From contig NZ_JWLK01000002.1 of NCBI RefSeq assembly GCF_000814005.1, forward strand, positions 1 through 64,000: 64,000 nt of DNA. The letters run 5' to 3'. Below, piece after piece: positions 9,469-18,460 of this stretch. This DNA comes from Ruegeria sp. ANG-S4 (GTDB taxonomy: Bacteria > Pseudomonadota > Alphaproteobacteria > Rhodobacterales > Rhodobacteraceae). The notes beneath the pieces were generated by a model. The model was given only the letters and a program-made list of their open reading frames with translations, was not told the origin of the DNA and did no database searches. Made by a program: the position numbers and the translations under genes. Every line of letters starts with the position of its first letter. Within the stretch, counting starts at the first letter, position 1.

Positions 9469-10572
9469 ATGAAGATCGCTGAAGTCCACATCTACCAACA
9501 TGATCTACCCGTCAAAAACGGCCCCTACACCATGGCAAATGCCCAAGTATGGGCGCTGGATACGACTTTGATAAAACTGGTGTCTGATAACGGACAGGTT
9601 GGATGGGGCGAAGTTTGTCCGGTCGGACCAACCTATGCCGAGGCGCACGCGAAAGGCGCACGTGCGGCGCTGGTCGAAATGGCGCCGGGATTGATCGGGG
9701 TGGATGTGCAGCCGCTGACCCTGCACCGCCGGATGGACGGGCTGCTGAACGGTCATAACTACGCCAAGGCCGGAATAGACATTGCCGCCCATGATCTTTT
9801 GGGAAAGCACCTTGGGGTTCCCGTCTGCGATCTTTTGGGCGGTGCGACGACGGATAAAGTGCCATCCTACTACGCGACAGGTGTTGGGGCTCCCGACGAC
9901 ATTGCCCGGCTGGCATCAGAAAAACTGGCTGAAGGCTATCCGCGCCTGCAGATAAAGGTCGGGGGACGACCGGTTGAGCTGGACATCGAAACCATTCGTA
10001 AAGTGTGGCAAGCAATCAAAGGCTCGGGCATGCGCCTGGCCGTCGACGGCAACCGGGGGTGGACCACACGGGATGCGCTGCGGGTCAGTCGCGAGTGTCC
10101 GGAAATTCCTTTCATCATGGAGCAGCCGTGCAACACGGTCGAAGATCTGCAGAAGATCCGGCCTCAAGTCACTCACGGCATCTATATGGATGAAAACAGC
10201 ATCAGCCTGAACACGGTCATTTCCGCGGCGGGGACCGGTCTGGTCGACGGCTTCGGCATGAAAGTCACCCGTATCGGCGGCCTGCATCCAATGCGCGCGT
10301 TTCGCGACGTCTGCGAGGCGCGAAACCTGCCGCATACCTGCGACGACAGTTGGGGTGGCGACATCATCGCGGCGGCCTGCACGCATATTGGCGCGACGGT
10401 TCGGCCTGAGCTGCTGGAAGGCGTCTGGCTGGCGGCGCCGTATATCGAGGAAAATTACGATCCCGAAAACGGGATCCGGATTACAGGCGGTCACATCGAC
10501 CTACCCACCGGCCCCGGGCTTGGCATTATCCCCGATGAGTCGCGCTTTGGCGCGCCGGTCGCTTCGTTCTAG
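9469..10572 (+). CDS. hpbD: 4-hydroxyproline betaine 2-epimerase (enolase superfamily)
   Basis: 367-residue mandelate-racemase-group enzyme. It closely matches what I recall of Pelagibaca bermudensis HpbD, which epimerises trans-4-hydroxy-L-proline betaine (and proline betaine) at C2. Seen: acid/base Lys163 (QIKVGG) and Lys265 ([11 protein letters not shown]); metal ligands Asp193 (AVDGN), Glu218 (IMEQP) and Asp241 (YMDEN); and the [10 protein letters not shown] segment. The start is set at ATG 9469 (MKIAEVHIY), matching the family N-terminus; an in-frame ATG at 9454 adds five residues. Lies 42 bases after tetR and 18 before the first SDR. Proline-betaine racemase is the close alternative and may be the same enzyme. 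Confidence 0.88.
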   Translation: MKIAEVHIYQHDLPVKNGPYTMANAQVWALDTTLIKLVSDNGQVGWGEVCPVGPTYAEAHAKGARAALVEMAPGLIGVDVQPLTLHRRMDGLLNGHNYAKAGIDIAAHDLLGKHLGVPVCDLLGGATTDKVPSYYATGVGAPDDIARLASEKLAEGYPRLQIKVGGRPVELDIETIRKVWQAIKGSGMRLAVDGNRGWTTRDALRVSRECPEIPFIMEQPCNTVEDLQKIRPQVTHGIYMDENSISLNTVISAAGTGLVDGFGMKVTRIGGLHPMRAFRDVCEARNLPHTCDDSWGGDIIAAACTHIGATVRPELLEGVWLAAPYIEENYDPENGIRITGGHIDLPTGPGLGIIPDESRFGAPVASF

Positions 10573-10590
10573 TTTCGAGGGAAGACAATC

Positions 10591-11319
10591 ATGGATCTGA
10601 CGGGAAAAGCAGCGTTGGTTACGGGCGCAGCAGGCGGGATCGGCGCGACCCTTGTTGCGCGTCTGCGGGGCGCGGGTGCGCAGGTCGCTGTCGCTGACCG
10701 GGAACTCGGCAAGCTTGAGGCAGAGGCCTACCTGCCGGGTGATCTGCGGAACACGGCCTATGCGGATGGTCTGCCGCGAGAGGCGGCAGAAAAATTGGGC
10801 GGGTTGGATATTGTGATCAACAATGCCGGTGTCATTACTCGGGGCTCTGTCACCGAGACCTCTGATGACGACTGGTCTCTTTCGCTGGGCGTGAACGTCG
10901 AAGCGCCATTTCGCATCTGCCGCGCCGCGATCCCGATCATGGCAGATGGCGGTGGGGCAATTGTAAACACGGCTTCGTGCTGGGGTTTGCGTCCCGGTCC
11001 CAATCATGCCGTCTATTGCATGACCAAAGCGGCCATCGCGTCCCTGACCCAGTGCATGGGGATGGATCACGCACATCAGGGGATTCGCATCAATGCCGTT
11101 TGCCCGAACGAAGTGAACACACCGATGTTGCGCTCGGGCTTTGCCAAACGCGGGTTCGACCCGGATACGGCAGTTGCCGAACTTGGCCAAACCGTCCCGT
11201 TGGGTCGGATCGCAGAACCCGAAGACATTGCGGATGTTATCATGTTCCTGATCTCGGACGCCGCGCGTTATGTCTGTGGAACTCTGGTCGAGGTCAACGG
11301 CGGGAAACCTGTGTCATGA
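10591..11319 (+). CDS. SDR-family oxidoreductase
   Basis: 242-residue classical short-chain dehydrogenase/reductase. NAD(P) site [10 protein letters not shown] near residue 13, NNAGV structural motif, catalytic Ser in NTASCWG, and catalytic YxxxK in YCMTKAA. It shares a run with hpbD upstream and a second SDR that overlaps it by 4 bases, so the two are probably made together and may act on the same substrate or as a heteromer. The substrate cannot be read from sequence; a hydroxyl of a hydroxyproline-derived or betaine-derived acid is a guess from context. Confidence 0.87.
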   Translation: MDLTGKAALVTGAAGGIGATLVARLRGAGAQVAVADRELGKLEAEAYLPGDLRNTAYADGLPREAAEKLGGLDIVINNAGVITRGSVTETSDDDWSLSLGVNVEAPFRICRAAIPIMADGGGAIVNTASCWGLRPGPNHAVYCMTKAAIASLTQCMGMDHAHQGIRINAVCPNEVNTPMLRSGFAKRGFDPDTAVAELGQTVPLGRIAEPEDIADVIMFLISDAARYVCGTLVEVNGGKPVS

Positions 11320-12050
11320 CCCGGTTTGAGGGGAAAGTTGCGTTGGTCACGGGCGGGCGCAGCGGTATTGGCGCTGCCATCGCGCACCGGCTCAGGCAAG
11401 AAGGTGCGCGGGTCTTTACCGCACAGCGCGGCTCGGATGAGGCATTCGAGTGCATTTCGGCGGATTTCACGGACTCAACGAGCCCGCAGACCGTCGTAGC
11501 AGAGGTGATAGCGCGGGCCGGTCAGCTGGACGTGGTGATCAACAATGCGGGCGTGATGCAAGAAGCGGGCGTTGAAAGCACGAGCCTTGACGACTGGCAG
11601 CGCAGCCTAGCCGTCAACCTGACAGCGCCGTTTCTTGTGATCAAGGCCGCGTTGCCACATCTGCGCGAAACCCAAGGAAATATTGTCAATATCGGTTCAA
11701 TCGAGGGATTGGGCAGCAACCCCGGGCATGCGGCGTATTGCGCATCCAAGGCGGGATTGCACGGTTTAACCCGGGCGGTGGCGGTTGACCACGGTGCCGA
11801 GGGCATCAGATGCAACGCCGTGGCACCGGGATGGATCGACACGGAGTTGAACGTCGACTTTGTCGAAAGCATGGATGATCCAGATGCATTTCGCCGCGAC
11901 ATTGCCGGAATCCACCCTGTCGGGCGCACCGGCGGGCCAGAGGAGGTCGCCGCGTTGGTCGCCTTTTTGGCCTCGGACGAGGCGAGTTTCGTGACCGGGC
12001 AGGTCTACACCGTAGATGGTGGGCGAATGGCAAAACTGAGTTTGCCCTAA
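11316..12050 (+). CDS. SDR-family oxidoreductase
   Basis: 244-residue classical SDR. Seen: [11 protein letters not shown] cofactor site, NNAGV, catalytic Ser in NIGSIEG, YCASKAG active-site pair, and the C-terminal [12 protein letters not shown] typical of FabG-like enzymes. ATGA overlap with the previous SDR indicates translational coupling. The two SDRs are clearly different proteins, so this is not a recent tandem duplication. Last gene of the tetR-hpbD unit; the next gene is convergent. Substrate unknown. Confidence 0.87.
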   Translation: MTRFEGKVALVTGGRSGIGAAIAHRLRQEGARVFTAQRGSDEAFECISADFTDSTSPQTVVAEVIARAGQLDVVINNAGVMQEAGVESTSLDDWQRSLAVNLTAPFLVIKAALPHLRETQGNIVNIGSIEGLGSNPGHAAYCASKAGLHGLTRAVAVDHGAEGIRCNAVAPGWIDTELNVDFVESMDDPDAFRRDIAGIHPVGRTGGPEEVAALVAFLASDEASFVTGQVYTVDGGRMAKLSLP

Positions 12051-12084
12051 GCCCCGACAGCCCAGCGACATGGCCAACATAGGC

Positions 12085-12095
12085 GGGGGGGGGGG
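12085..12095. repeat. G11 homopolymer tract in convergent spacer
   Basis: Eleven consecutive G residues between the stop of the second SDR (12050) and the stop of the FAD oxidase (12119). Such tracts slip easily and are also a classic place for sequencing error; here it lies outside coding sequence. Confidence 0.9.
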
Positions 12096-12118
12096 TCGGT
12101 CAGGGGCGACTGCCATCT

Positions 12119-13459
12119 CTATTCATTTGCCGCTTTCCATTCTTTCCATCGAAGCACCGCATTTGCGCCGATTTCCCGAAGTGGTCGCGGTGGAAGGCGT
12201 TTGGGAGGTGCCTCGGTGCTGAAATGATTGGATATGTTGGAACGATGGCCGCAGGCCAATTCGGCTGCGGCGATACCCGTCAGGGTTCCGCGCGCTGTGC
12301 CGAGACCGTTCTGGACGCAACCGGAATAGACACCCTGATCGATTTCGCGGGTGACTGAGACGCCGTTCAGGCTCAGGCAAAGATGGCCCGCCCACTGGTA
12401 TTCCATCCGGATGCCCGCAAGCTGCGGAAACCTCTGTTCGAACTTGCGCTGCATGACTTTTGAGGCGCGTTTCAGGTCTTTCGCCGTGGCGACCATGCCC
12501 GGCCTCAGGGCCGCGCAGGTGCGGGTTACGATTCTGTTTCCGCCCTGGCCTGTATCAATGCGGCGCATCGTAGTTCCCATTGGGTCGGACGGCGTGACAC
12601 CCCAACGCGGTTGACCGCCCAGCTTGGCCAAATCATCAGCGTTCAATTCCGGCGTCATCGCGGCAAAGAGAAACAACTGCATCAACCGGTCGCGTTCGAT
12701 ACCAAAGCTTTCAAGATGTCCATTCACCGTCAGGATTATCCTTTGGGTGCTGACTGAACCTGAATCCGTGCGCAGCTTCCATCCTGATCCTTCGCGGACA
12801 AAGCTGGAAACGGCGCTGTTTTCATAGATCTGAACGTCCTGCGACCTCAAACCGTTTGCAAGACCGCGAATGTAGCCTGCGGGTTGCAGCATTATTGTGC
12901 CGGGCGTGTAGAGGCCGGAGGTGTAGTGGCGCGATCCTGTCAGCTCGAACATCTGTTGTGGATCAAGCACCTGACTGTCTTCGCCAAGCGAAGCCAGATG
13001 TTTGGCGTAACTTTGGTTATGCGCCTCTGCGGTATCGCTGGCAGCGCCGTTCACTTTCCCGGCCGGGTCAAAGAAACCTGGATTGATGCCATAATCCTCG
13101 ACCGCTGAACGCGCGAAACTGATCGCCTGGCGGTTCAGTTCGATCATCGTGCGATCATCCCCAGAGCCGGAATAGTCGTCCGAGGCCAGATCGTGCGGCA
13201 GATCAATCATGAACCCGGAATTGCGCCCGGCGGCACCTTCGGCAACACGCCCGGCCTCCAGCACAACAACCTTGGTGTTTGGATGCAGCTGGATCAATCG
13301 ACGGGCGGCGGACAGGCCAGCAAAGCCTGCACCAACGATGGCAAAATCGGCGTTGATATCATCGTTCAACACGTCAGCCGCTGGAAGGGTGCCCAGAATT
13401 GCGCTCCAAGCCGCCGGACCGCGATGGACCGGCAGCGTCGCGGCGTCATAGCGGTTCAA
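12119..13459 (-). CDS. FAD-dependent amine/amino-acid oxidase (DAO family, PuuB-like)
   Basis: 446 residues. Dinucleotide-binding motif FAIVGAGFAGLSAARRL near residue 40, the EAGRVAEGAAGRNSGFM segment typical of gamma-glutamylputrescine-oxidase-like DAO proteins, and the C-terminal VYSGCVQNGLGTARGTLTG FAD-contact region. It would oxidise a C-N bond to give an aldehyde or imine, passing to the aldehyde dehydrogenase that overlaps it upstream by 4 bases. Final gene of the GntR-DapA-ALDH-FAD operon. Alternatives are D-hydroxyproline dehydrogenase, plausible because hpbD is next door, or an oxidase of another amine. Substrate not determinable here. Confidence 0.82.
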   Translation of the reverse strand: MNRYDAATLPVHRGPAAWSAILGTLPAADVLNDDINADFAIVGAGFAGLSAARRLIQLHPNTKVVVLEAGRVAEGAAGRNSGFMIDLPHDLASDDYSGSGDDRTMIELNRQAISFARSAVEDYGINPGFFDPAGKVNGAASDTAEAHNQSYAKHLASLGEDSQVLDPQQMFELTGSRHYTSGLYTPGTIMLQPAGYIRGLANGLRSQDVQIYENSAVSSFVREGSGWKLRTDSGSVSTQRIILTVNGHLESFGIERDRLMQLFLFAAMTPELNADDLAKLGGQPRWGVTPSDPMGTTMRRIDTGQGGNRIVTRTCAALRPGMVATAKDLKRASKVMQRKFEQRFPQLAGIRMEYQWAGHLCLSLNGVSVTREIDQGVYSGCVQNGLGTARGTLTGIAAAELACGHRSNISNHFSTEAPPKRLPPRPLREIGANAVLRWKEWKAANE

Positions 13460-14952
13460 TCCACCGCCTCGTCAGCATCATCAGCCAGATCAATCCAGAT
13501 CGTCTTTAGCTGGGTGTATTGATCATGCGCGTGGACCGAGTTGTCCCGCCCGCCAAAGCCGGATTGCTTATAGCCGCCGAACGGTGTCGAGATGTCGCCC
13601 TCTCCAAAGCTGTTGACCGTCACGGTTCCGGCGCGCAAGGCACGCGCACCGCGAATTGCGCGTTTGGCGTTGGCCGTGAAGATTGAGGCGCACAAACCAT
13701 ATTCGGTGTCGTTGGCAACGGCGATGGCTTCATCGAAACCCGCAACTTCGATCACCGAAAGAACCGGACCAAAGATTTCCTCTCGTGCCAGCACTGCGTT
13801 GTTGTCATCAACCTCGACAACCGTTGCCTCCACAAAACCGTTTTCCGCCTTACCGCCGATCAACACGGTTTCTGCCTGATCCAGATAAGAGCACACCTTG
13901 GAAAAATGTCCCCCACTGACCAATGCGCCCATCCGGGTTTCCGGATCGAGCGGATCGCCGGTGTTCCATTGCTTGGCATGGTGCGCGATCCGCTCCAGCA
14001 GCTCGGCCTTTACGTCCTTGTGAACGATCAGACGCGAACTGGCCGAGCAGTTCTCGCCCATGTTCCAAAACGCCCCGTTGACCAGATGCTGGGCCACCCG
14101 GTCCAGATTCTCGGCATCATCCATTACAATGGCCGGGTTTTTGCCGCCCATTTCCAATACGACCTCTTTGGCGTTGGACTCGGCGGAGTAGGTCAGGAAC
14201 TTTTTCCCGGTGACGGTCGAACCCGTGAACGAGACCATGTCGATATCCATATGGCGTCCAATTGGTTCGCCGACATCCGCACCGCCACCGGGGACGATAT
14301 TGAGAACACCCGCCGGAATACCGGCTTCCATCGCCAATTCGGCCACACGCAACGCGGTCAAAGTCGTTTCCGCTGCGGGCTTGATCACAAGCGAGCAGCC
14401 AGCCGCCAGCGCGGGTCCAATCTTCCACGCCAGCATCAGCAGCGGGAAATTCCAGGGCAACACCAGACCAACAACGCCGATTGGCTCGCGGACCACCATG
14501 GCGATGTGATCGTCGCTGGCCGGGCTGACCTGATCATAGATTTTGTCCACCGCCTCGGCGTGCCACTTCAGACAGTGTATGGTCTCCGGAACGTCGACGG
14601 TTTCGCAGTCAAAGATGGTCTTCCCGCTGTCGATGCTTTCCATTACGGCAAGTTCGCGCGCGTTGCGTGTCATCAGTTTGCATAAGCGGATAAGAACGTC
14701 TTTGCGGTCTGAAGGATGCAGCTTTGACCAGCGGCCATCGTCAAAGGCTTCACGCGCCTTCTCGACCGCGAAATCGACATCGTCGGCCCCGCATGCTGCG
14801 ATTTCGGTCAGCGTTTCACCCGTCGCCGGGTTGGTGCTGGTGAAGGTTCTGCCCAAGAGCGCCGGGCGGAAGCTGCCGTCGATGAAGGCACCCGTTGGCA
14901 GGTCCAGACCTGCGGCGATGGATTTGTATTCGTCCTGTGTCAGCAAGCTCAT
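13456..14952 (-). CDS. NAD(P)-dependent aldehyde dehydrogenase (PuuC-like)
   Basis: 498 residues, standard ALDH length. Catalytic Cys in MGENCSASSRL near residue 300, general-base Glu in VVLEMGGKNPAIV, cofactor region VLPWNFPLLMLAWKIGPALA, and FTGSTVTGKKF. Overall closest in feel to gamma-glutamyl-aminobutyraldehyde dehydrogenases. It follows the DapA-like gene by 3 bases and overlaps the FAD oxidase by 4, so it likely oxidises the aldehyde made by one of these two. If the operon degrades hydroxyproline, its role would be 2-oxoglutarate semialdehyde dehydrogenase (hypothesis). Confidence 0.9.
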   Translation of the reverse strand: MSLLTQDEYKSIAAGLDLPTGAFIDGSFRPALLGRTFTSTNPATGETLTEIAACGADDVDFAVEKAREAFDDGRWSKLHPSDRKDVLIRLCKLMTRNARELAVMESIDSGKTIFDCETVDVPETIHCLKWHAEAVDKIYDQVSPASDDHIAMVVREPIGVVGLVLPWNFPLLMLAWKIGPALAAGCSLVIKPAAETTLTALRVAELAMEAGIPAGVLNIVPGGGADVGEPIGRHMDIDMVSFTGSTVTGKKFLTYSAESNAKEVVLEMGGKNPAIVMDDAENLDRVAQHLVNGAFWNMGENCSASSRLIVHKDVKAELLERIAHHAKQWNTGDPLDPETRMGALVSGGHFSKVCSYLDQAETVLIGGKAENGFVEATVVEVDDNNAVLAREEIFGPVLSVIEVAGFDEAIAVANDTEYGLCASIFTANAKRAIRGARALRAGTVTVNSFGEGDISTPFGGYKQSGFGGRDNSVHAHDQYTQLKTIWIDLADDADEAVD

Positions 14953-14955
14953 GCC

Positions 14956-15873
14956 TTATCCCTCCGCCACGATGTCTGCGACTTTGCGTTTTAGTACCCG
15001 CGTTACCTGTTCCAATGCGCGCTTGTCATCTTTGTTCAGGCCCCGAAGCGGCGGCCGCATTGTGCCTGCGTTGATGCCGTTCATGGTCACGCCGTGCTTG
15101 ATCGTCTGGATGAACTTGCCTCCCTGTTCCAGCACATGCATCAACGGCAACATGGCCGACATGATGCGGCGGCCCTTGTCAAAGTTGCCCTCAATGACGC
15201 AGGCGTTGTACAGCGCGACATGTTCGGCGGGCAGGAAGTTTGACCCGCCACAAACCCAAAAGGGCGCGCCCCAGGCAAAGAACTCGAGCGCCTGATCATC
15301 CATGCCGCAGCCCAGTTGAATGTGCGGATAATCGCGGGCCAGCAGGTGCACGCGGTTGATATCGCCCGAGCTTTCCTTGATGCCGCAGAAATTGCGGCTG
15401 CGCCCGACGCGATCCAGGAATTCCTCGCCCATCATGGTGCCGGTCCGGTGTGGGTAGTTATACAGCATCACGGGCAAGTCTGCGGCCTTGTCGATGGCCA
15501 GAGCATTCAGCGCGTTTTCCCGGTCAGTGGGCACCGAATAGGCGGGGCTGGCCAGCAGGATCGCGTCAGCACCAACCTCACGTGCGCCCGAAGCAAGTGC
15601 CAACGAATCCGGCGTCATCATTGCACCCGTGCCAACGACCAAGGGCAAACGACCCTTCACGCGCTGATGCGTGAACTTAGCCAGTTCCAGCCGTTCGGCG
15701 ACGCTTTGTGAATAATTCTCGCCCGTGGATCCGCCCGAGATCAGGCCGTGCACGCCGTGCCCGATCAGAAACTCGATCACATCTGACAGCGCGTCCCAGT
15801 TCACGCTGCCATCCTCGTGATAGGGGGTCACTACGGGCGTGTAGATCCCTTCAAATTTGAACAGGGGTGTCAT
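14956..15873 (-). CDS. DapA-family (dihydrodipicolinate synthase-like) lyase/deaminase
   Basis: 305-residue class I aldolase-fold protein. Schiff-base Lys166 in CGIKESSGD, the catalytic Tyr140 in LYNYPHRTG, and the substrate-binding GGSTGENYS at about 47-55 are all present, so the usual DapA machinery looks intact. It is not a biosynthetic dapA by context: it sits between a GntR regulator and an aldehyde dehydrogenase. Family members in such operons include keto-deoxysugar acid dehydratases and 1-pyrroline-4-hydroxy-2-carboxylate deaminase. With hpbD nearby, the latter deserves testing. GAGGA precedes the ATG by 5 bases. Confidence 0.86.
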   Translation of the reverse strand: MTPLFKFEGIYTPVVTPYHEDGSVNWDALSDVIEFLIGHGVHGLISGGSTGENYSQSVAERLELAKFTHQRVKGRLPLVVGTGAMMTPDSLALASGAREVGADAILLASPAYSVPTDRENALNALAIDKAADLPVMLYNYPHRTGTMMGEEFLDRVGRSRNFCGIKESSGDINRVHLLARDYPHIQLGCGMDDQALEFFAWGAPFWVCGGSNFLPAEHVALYNACVIEGNFDKGRRIMSAMLPLMHVLEQGGKFIQTIKHGVTMNGINAGTMRPPLRGLNKDDKRALEQVTRVLKRKVADIVAEG

Positions 15874-15881
15874 CTAAATCC

Positions 15882-16592
15882 TCATGCAGGGGTTGTGCGC
15901 GCCATTGCACCCAGCGGCATGTCCAAGCCGTCGGGCATGACAAACAACTCGATCCTGTCGCGCGACAGGTTCCAATGATCGATCGCCAATTGCGCCGCAG
16001 CAGCATCGTCGCCTGCCTCGATGGCGGCGATTATTGCATCGTGCTGTGCGCTGGCTTCGCCCAGATTTTCCGCCATCTGCTGGTCCTGCGGGCGATAGAA
16101 GGTCATTCCGATGCGCGCATGGTCGATCAACAGGCGCTGAAAGGACGGGGCGAGGTAAATGTTGTCGGCCATTTCGCCCGTAATCTCGTGAAAGCGGTTG
16201 TTGGCCATTGCGCGGTCAGCACCGGAGCCGTTGCGCAGTGCAGCCTTGAAGGTCATCTGCGCCGCTTTCAGGTCGGCGATCTGGGTTTCATTTGCATGTT
16301 TTGCGGCCAGCTGAAGAACCGCACCGTACATCATTGGCGCGGCAAGGAAGAAGTCCCGCAAAGTCATGTGAGACATCTCGCTGACCCGCGCGCCGCGGTT
16401 CTCCCGCAGATCGACATAGCCCTCACCGGCAAGTTGGCGCAGAACTTCACGCAGGGGTGTGCGCGACAGCTCGAATTCTTCCGAGAGTTTCGATTCATCA
16501 AGGTCGGCGCCAGGCCGCAGCGCAAGCGTCATGATGGCCGTTTTCAGGTGGCCGTACAGTTCTGTTTTTTTGCCCTTCGATGCGTCTTTCAT
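15882..16592 (-). CDS. GntR-family regulator (FadR/FCD subfamily)
   Basis: About 236 residues. N-terminal winged helix with the GntR pattern (LDESKLSEEFELSRTPLREV, then LAGEGYVDL) and an all-helical C-terminal FCD-type ligand domain containing NRFHEITGEMADN and the QHDAIIAAIEAGD metal/ligand His region. The start is set at ATG 16592, 7 bases after GGAG; an upstream GTG at 16628 is weaker. It is the first gene of the operon that continues into the DapA-like gene 8 bases later, so it is probably self-regulated together with the catabolic genes. Confidence 0.88.
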   Translation of the reverse strand: MKDASKGKKTELYGHLKTAIMTLALRPGADLDESKLSEEFELSRTPLREVLRQLAGEGYVDLRENRGARVSEMSHMTLRDFFLAAPMMYGAVLQLAAKHANETQIADLKAAQMTFKAALRNGSGADRAMANNRFHEITGEMADNIYLAPSFQRLLIDHARIGMTFYRPQDQQMAENLGEASAQHDAIIAAIEAGDDAAAAQLAIDHWNLSRDRIELFVMPDGLDMPLGAMARTTPA

Positions 16593-16900
16593 TCCGATCT
16601 CCGATGGTGCGCCTGAATGTATCGACACGAATCTTTAGAGGTCTTGGATGCGGTGTTCATATTGTGTTAGTAGAAAATACAAATTGTGTACATAGAGAAA
16701 ATGATCGAGTTGTGAAAAGACACCCAACCCCGGATCTGAAACGAGACGAAGACCTAAATAATGCGGAAGGCGCGCTGTGAAACGATGGCGGTATGCGGTC
16801 AAAATTGACTTCAATAACATTTCGGCAGACAACAAAAGAACCGCGCGACGCAGTATTGATCGCTCTGCCAAACAAACTGCATTCAGAACCGAAGGGCACC
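16593..16900. other. Divergent regulatory spacer between GntR and GlxA-type genes
   Basis: 308 bases without a convincing gene. It has an AT-rich stretch at about 16640-16700 including TTGTGTACA (16684-16692, with TGTACA palindromic), which could be part of a GntR operator or promoter. The plus-strand frame stays open from 16793, but I place the regulator start at 16901. Nothing else recognised. Confidence 0.5.
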
Positions 16901-17851
16901 ATGCCAAAGACCCAACACTTCACTTTTCTGCTTATTGAAGAGTTTTCACATCTGGCATTTTCCTGTGCGGTCGAACCACTTCGAATAGCAAACCTCGTGG
17001 CTGGGGAAGAGCTTTACAGTTGGTCGATCCTGTCCGAAGACGGGGAAAACGCCACCTGTTCGAACGGCACAAAAACGGTCGTAGACGGCGGTATCGCATC
17101 CATTCCAAAATGTGACCGGCTATTTGTGCTATCGGGCATAAACATGCAGGCGCACGCGTCGCGCCCGTTGCTGGCGACTCTCAGGCGGCAGCGAGCCTTG
17201 GGAACGCAGATTGGCGCCTTATGTTCCGGCGCATGGCTCTTGGCGGAAGCCGGTTTTTTGGATGGGTCCGAGGCGGCTATTCACTGGGAGTATCATGACA
17301 GCTTCATGGAAGCCTTTCCCGAGGTTAACCTTGTTCGAAGCGTGTTCACCGTCGAAGGGAAATTCATAACCGCGTCAGGCGGGACTGCCACGGCCGACCT
17401 GATGCTGCATTTGATCGAACAAGACCACGGGCATGATCTTTCAGTCTCGGTTTCCGATCAGATGGTCTATAATGCGGTACGCAATTCCACAGCAGAACAG
17501 CGCGTTTCGATCCAGTCCCGAAGCGGCATGCGCAATGCGCATCTGGCCAACGCGATTCAGATCATGGAAAAGAGTATTGAATCCCCAGTTTCGCCATCTG
17601 AAATTGCAGAAGAAATCGGAATCTCGACCCGGCAGCTGGAGCGGCTGTTCGGAAAGTACCTGAACGCGTCGCCCAAAAAGTACTATATGGAAATGCGGCT
17701 GGACCGCGCCCGTAAACTGCTGCTGCAGACCGAGGCGTCGGTCACCGAGGTCGCCCTGGCCTGCGGTTTCAAAAACCCGGGTCACTTCTCGCGCGTTTAT
17801 CGCACCAATTTCGGGGTTACGCCGCACCTGCAAAGGAACAAGATTGGCTGA
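16901..17851 (+). CDS. GlxA-family AraC-type regulator (GbdR/CdhR-like)
   Basis: 316 residues: N-terminal DJ-1/glutamine-amidotransferase-like domain (about 1-190, with GALCSGAWLLAEAG holding the nucleophile-elbow Cys) and a C-terminal AraC helix-turn-helix pair (about 210-310: ISTRQLERLFGKYL, ending PGHFSRVYRTNFG). This architecture is that of GbdR (glycine betaine), CdhR (carnitine) and ArgR. It precedes a BCCT transporter in the same direction and the carnitine genes lie 9 kb on, so a quaternary amine is the likely inducer. The start is set at ATG 16901, with AAGGG just upstream; an earlier in-frame ATG at 16793 would add 36 atypical residues. Confidence 0.88.
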   Translation: MPKTQHFTFLLIEEFSHLAFSCAVEPLRIANLVAGEELYSWSILSEDGENATCSNGTKTVVDGGIASIPKCDRLFVLSGINMQAHASRPLLATLRRQRALGTQIGALCSGAWLLAEAGFLDGSEAAIHWEYHDSFMEAFPEVNLVRSVFTVEGKFITASGGTATADLMLHLIEQDHGHDLSVSVSDQMVYNAVRNSTAEQRVSIQSRSGMRNAHLANAIQIMEKSIESPVSPSEIAEEIGISTRQLERLFGKYLNASPKKYYMEMRLDRARKLLLQTEASVTEVALACGFKNPGHFSRVYRTNFGVTPHLQRNKIG

Positions 17852-18460
17852 AGTGCCCTGACGAGATACCGGCAAGTCACGCTGAGACGCCAAAGTCGAA
17901 CCGGCGCCCTTGATTTGTTCGACAAGCATCAAGATAGTCTGCTTAGGCGCGTCCGGGTAACGGGCTGCGTTTTTTTCACATTAGTTTGATTCACCTGAGT
18001 GTTAGATTTTTTGCCGTTGTGGACGACCTGTCGTTGCGAAGAAATAACGTTCAACAGTCAGGTTTCTGCGGGATGTCGTCAAAATTGACGAGAATGTCGG
18101 TTCTGGCCGTACGCAAGTTTGACAACGCTGTAATGAGGCAGACCAAGAAATCAACCGCCCAAACTTTTGCCGGGGTGTTCGCGCCCAGACAACAGAAAGA
18201 GTGATTCATGCGTTGCGCGACGCCGCTTTGGGACAAAATTGCTGAAAAAGGGAAACGCTGAGAAAAGCGCCGCGTCAGGGACAAAAAGACTAAGCCGTCG
18301 CCGGACCATGCGGATTGGTTCAGCCGTGCCGCGAACGAGATTACCGAAGGCGCCGCATAGCAGAAGGCGCTGAATACAACTGGAAAAGCATAACAAAAAT
18401 AATGGGTAAACTGTGTTTGGCAGTCACAACCCAAAAACACTGACATCACGGAGGACAAAT
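17852..18460. other. Long leader region upstream of BCCT gene
   Basis: 609 bases without a supported gene; the open frames here do not resemble proteins. It contains two similar blocks, CGCCGC followed after 3-4 bases by GGGACAAAA, at about 18221-18238 and 18268-18286 (the GGGACAAAA copies start 48 bases apart). Such spaced direct repeats would suit an AraC-type activator. No terminator hairpin was found after the regulator. Confidence 0.5.
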
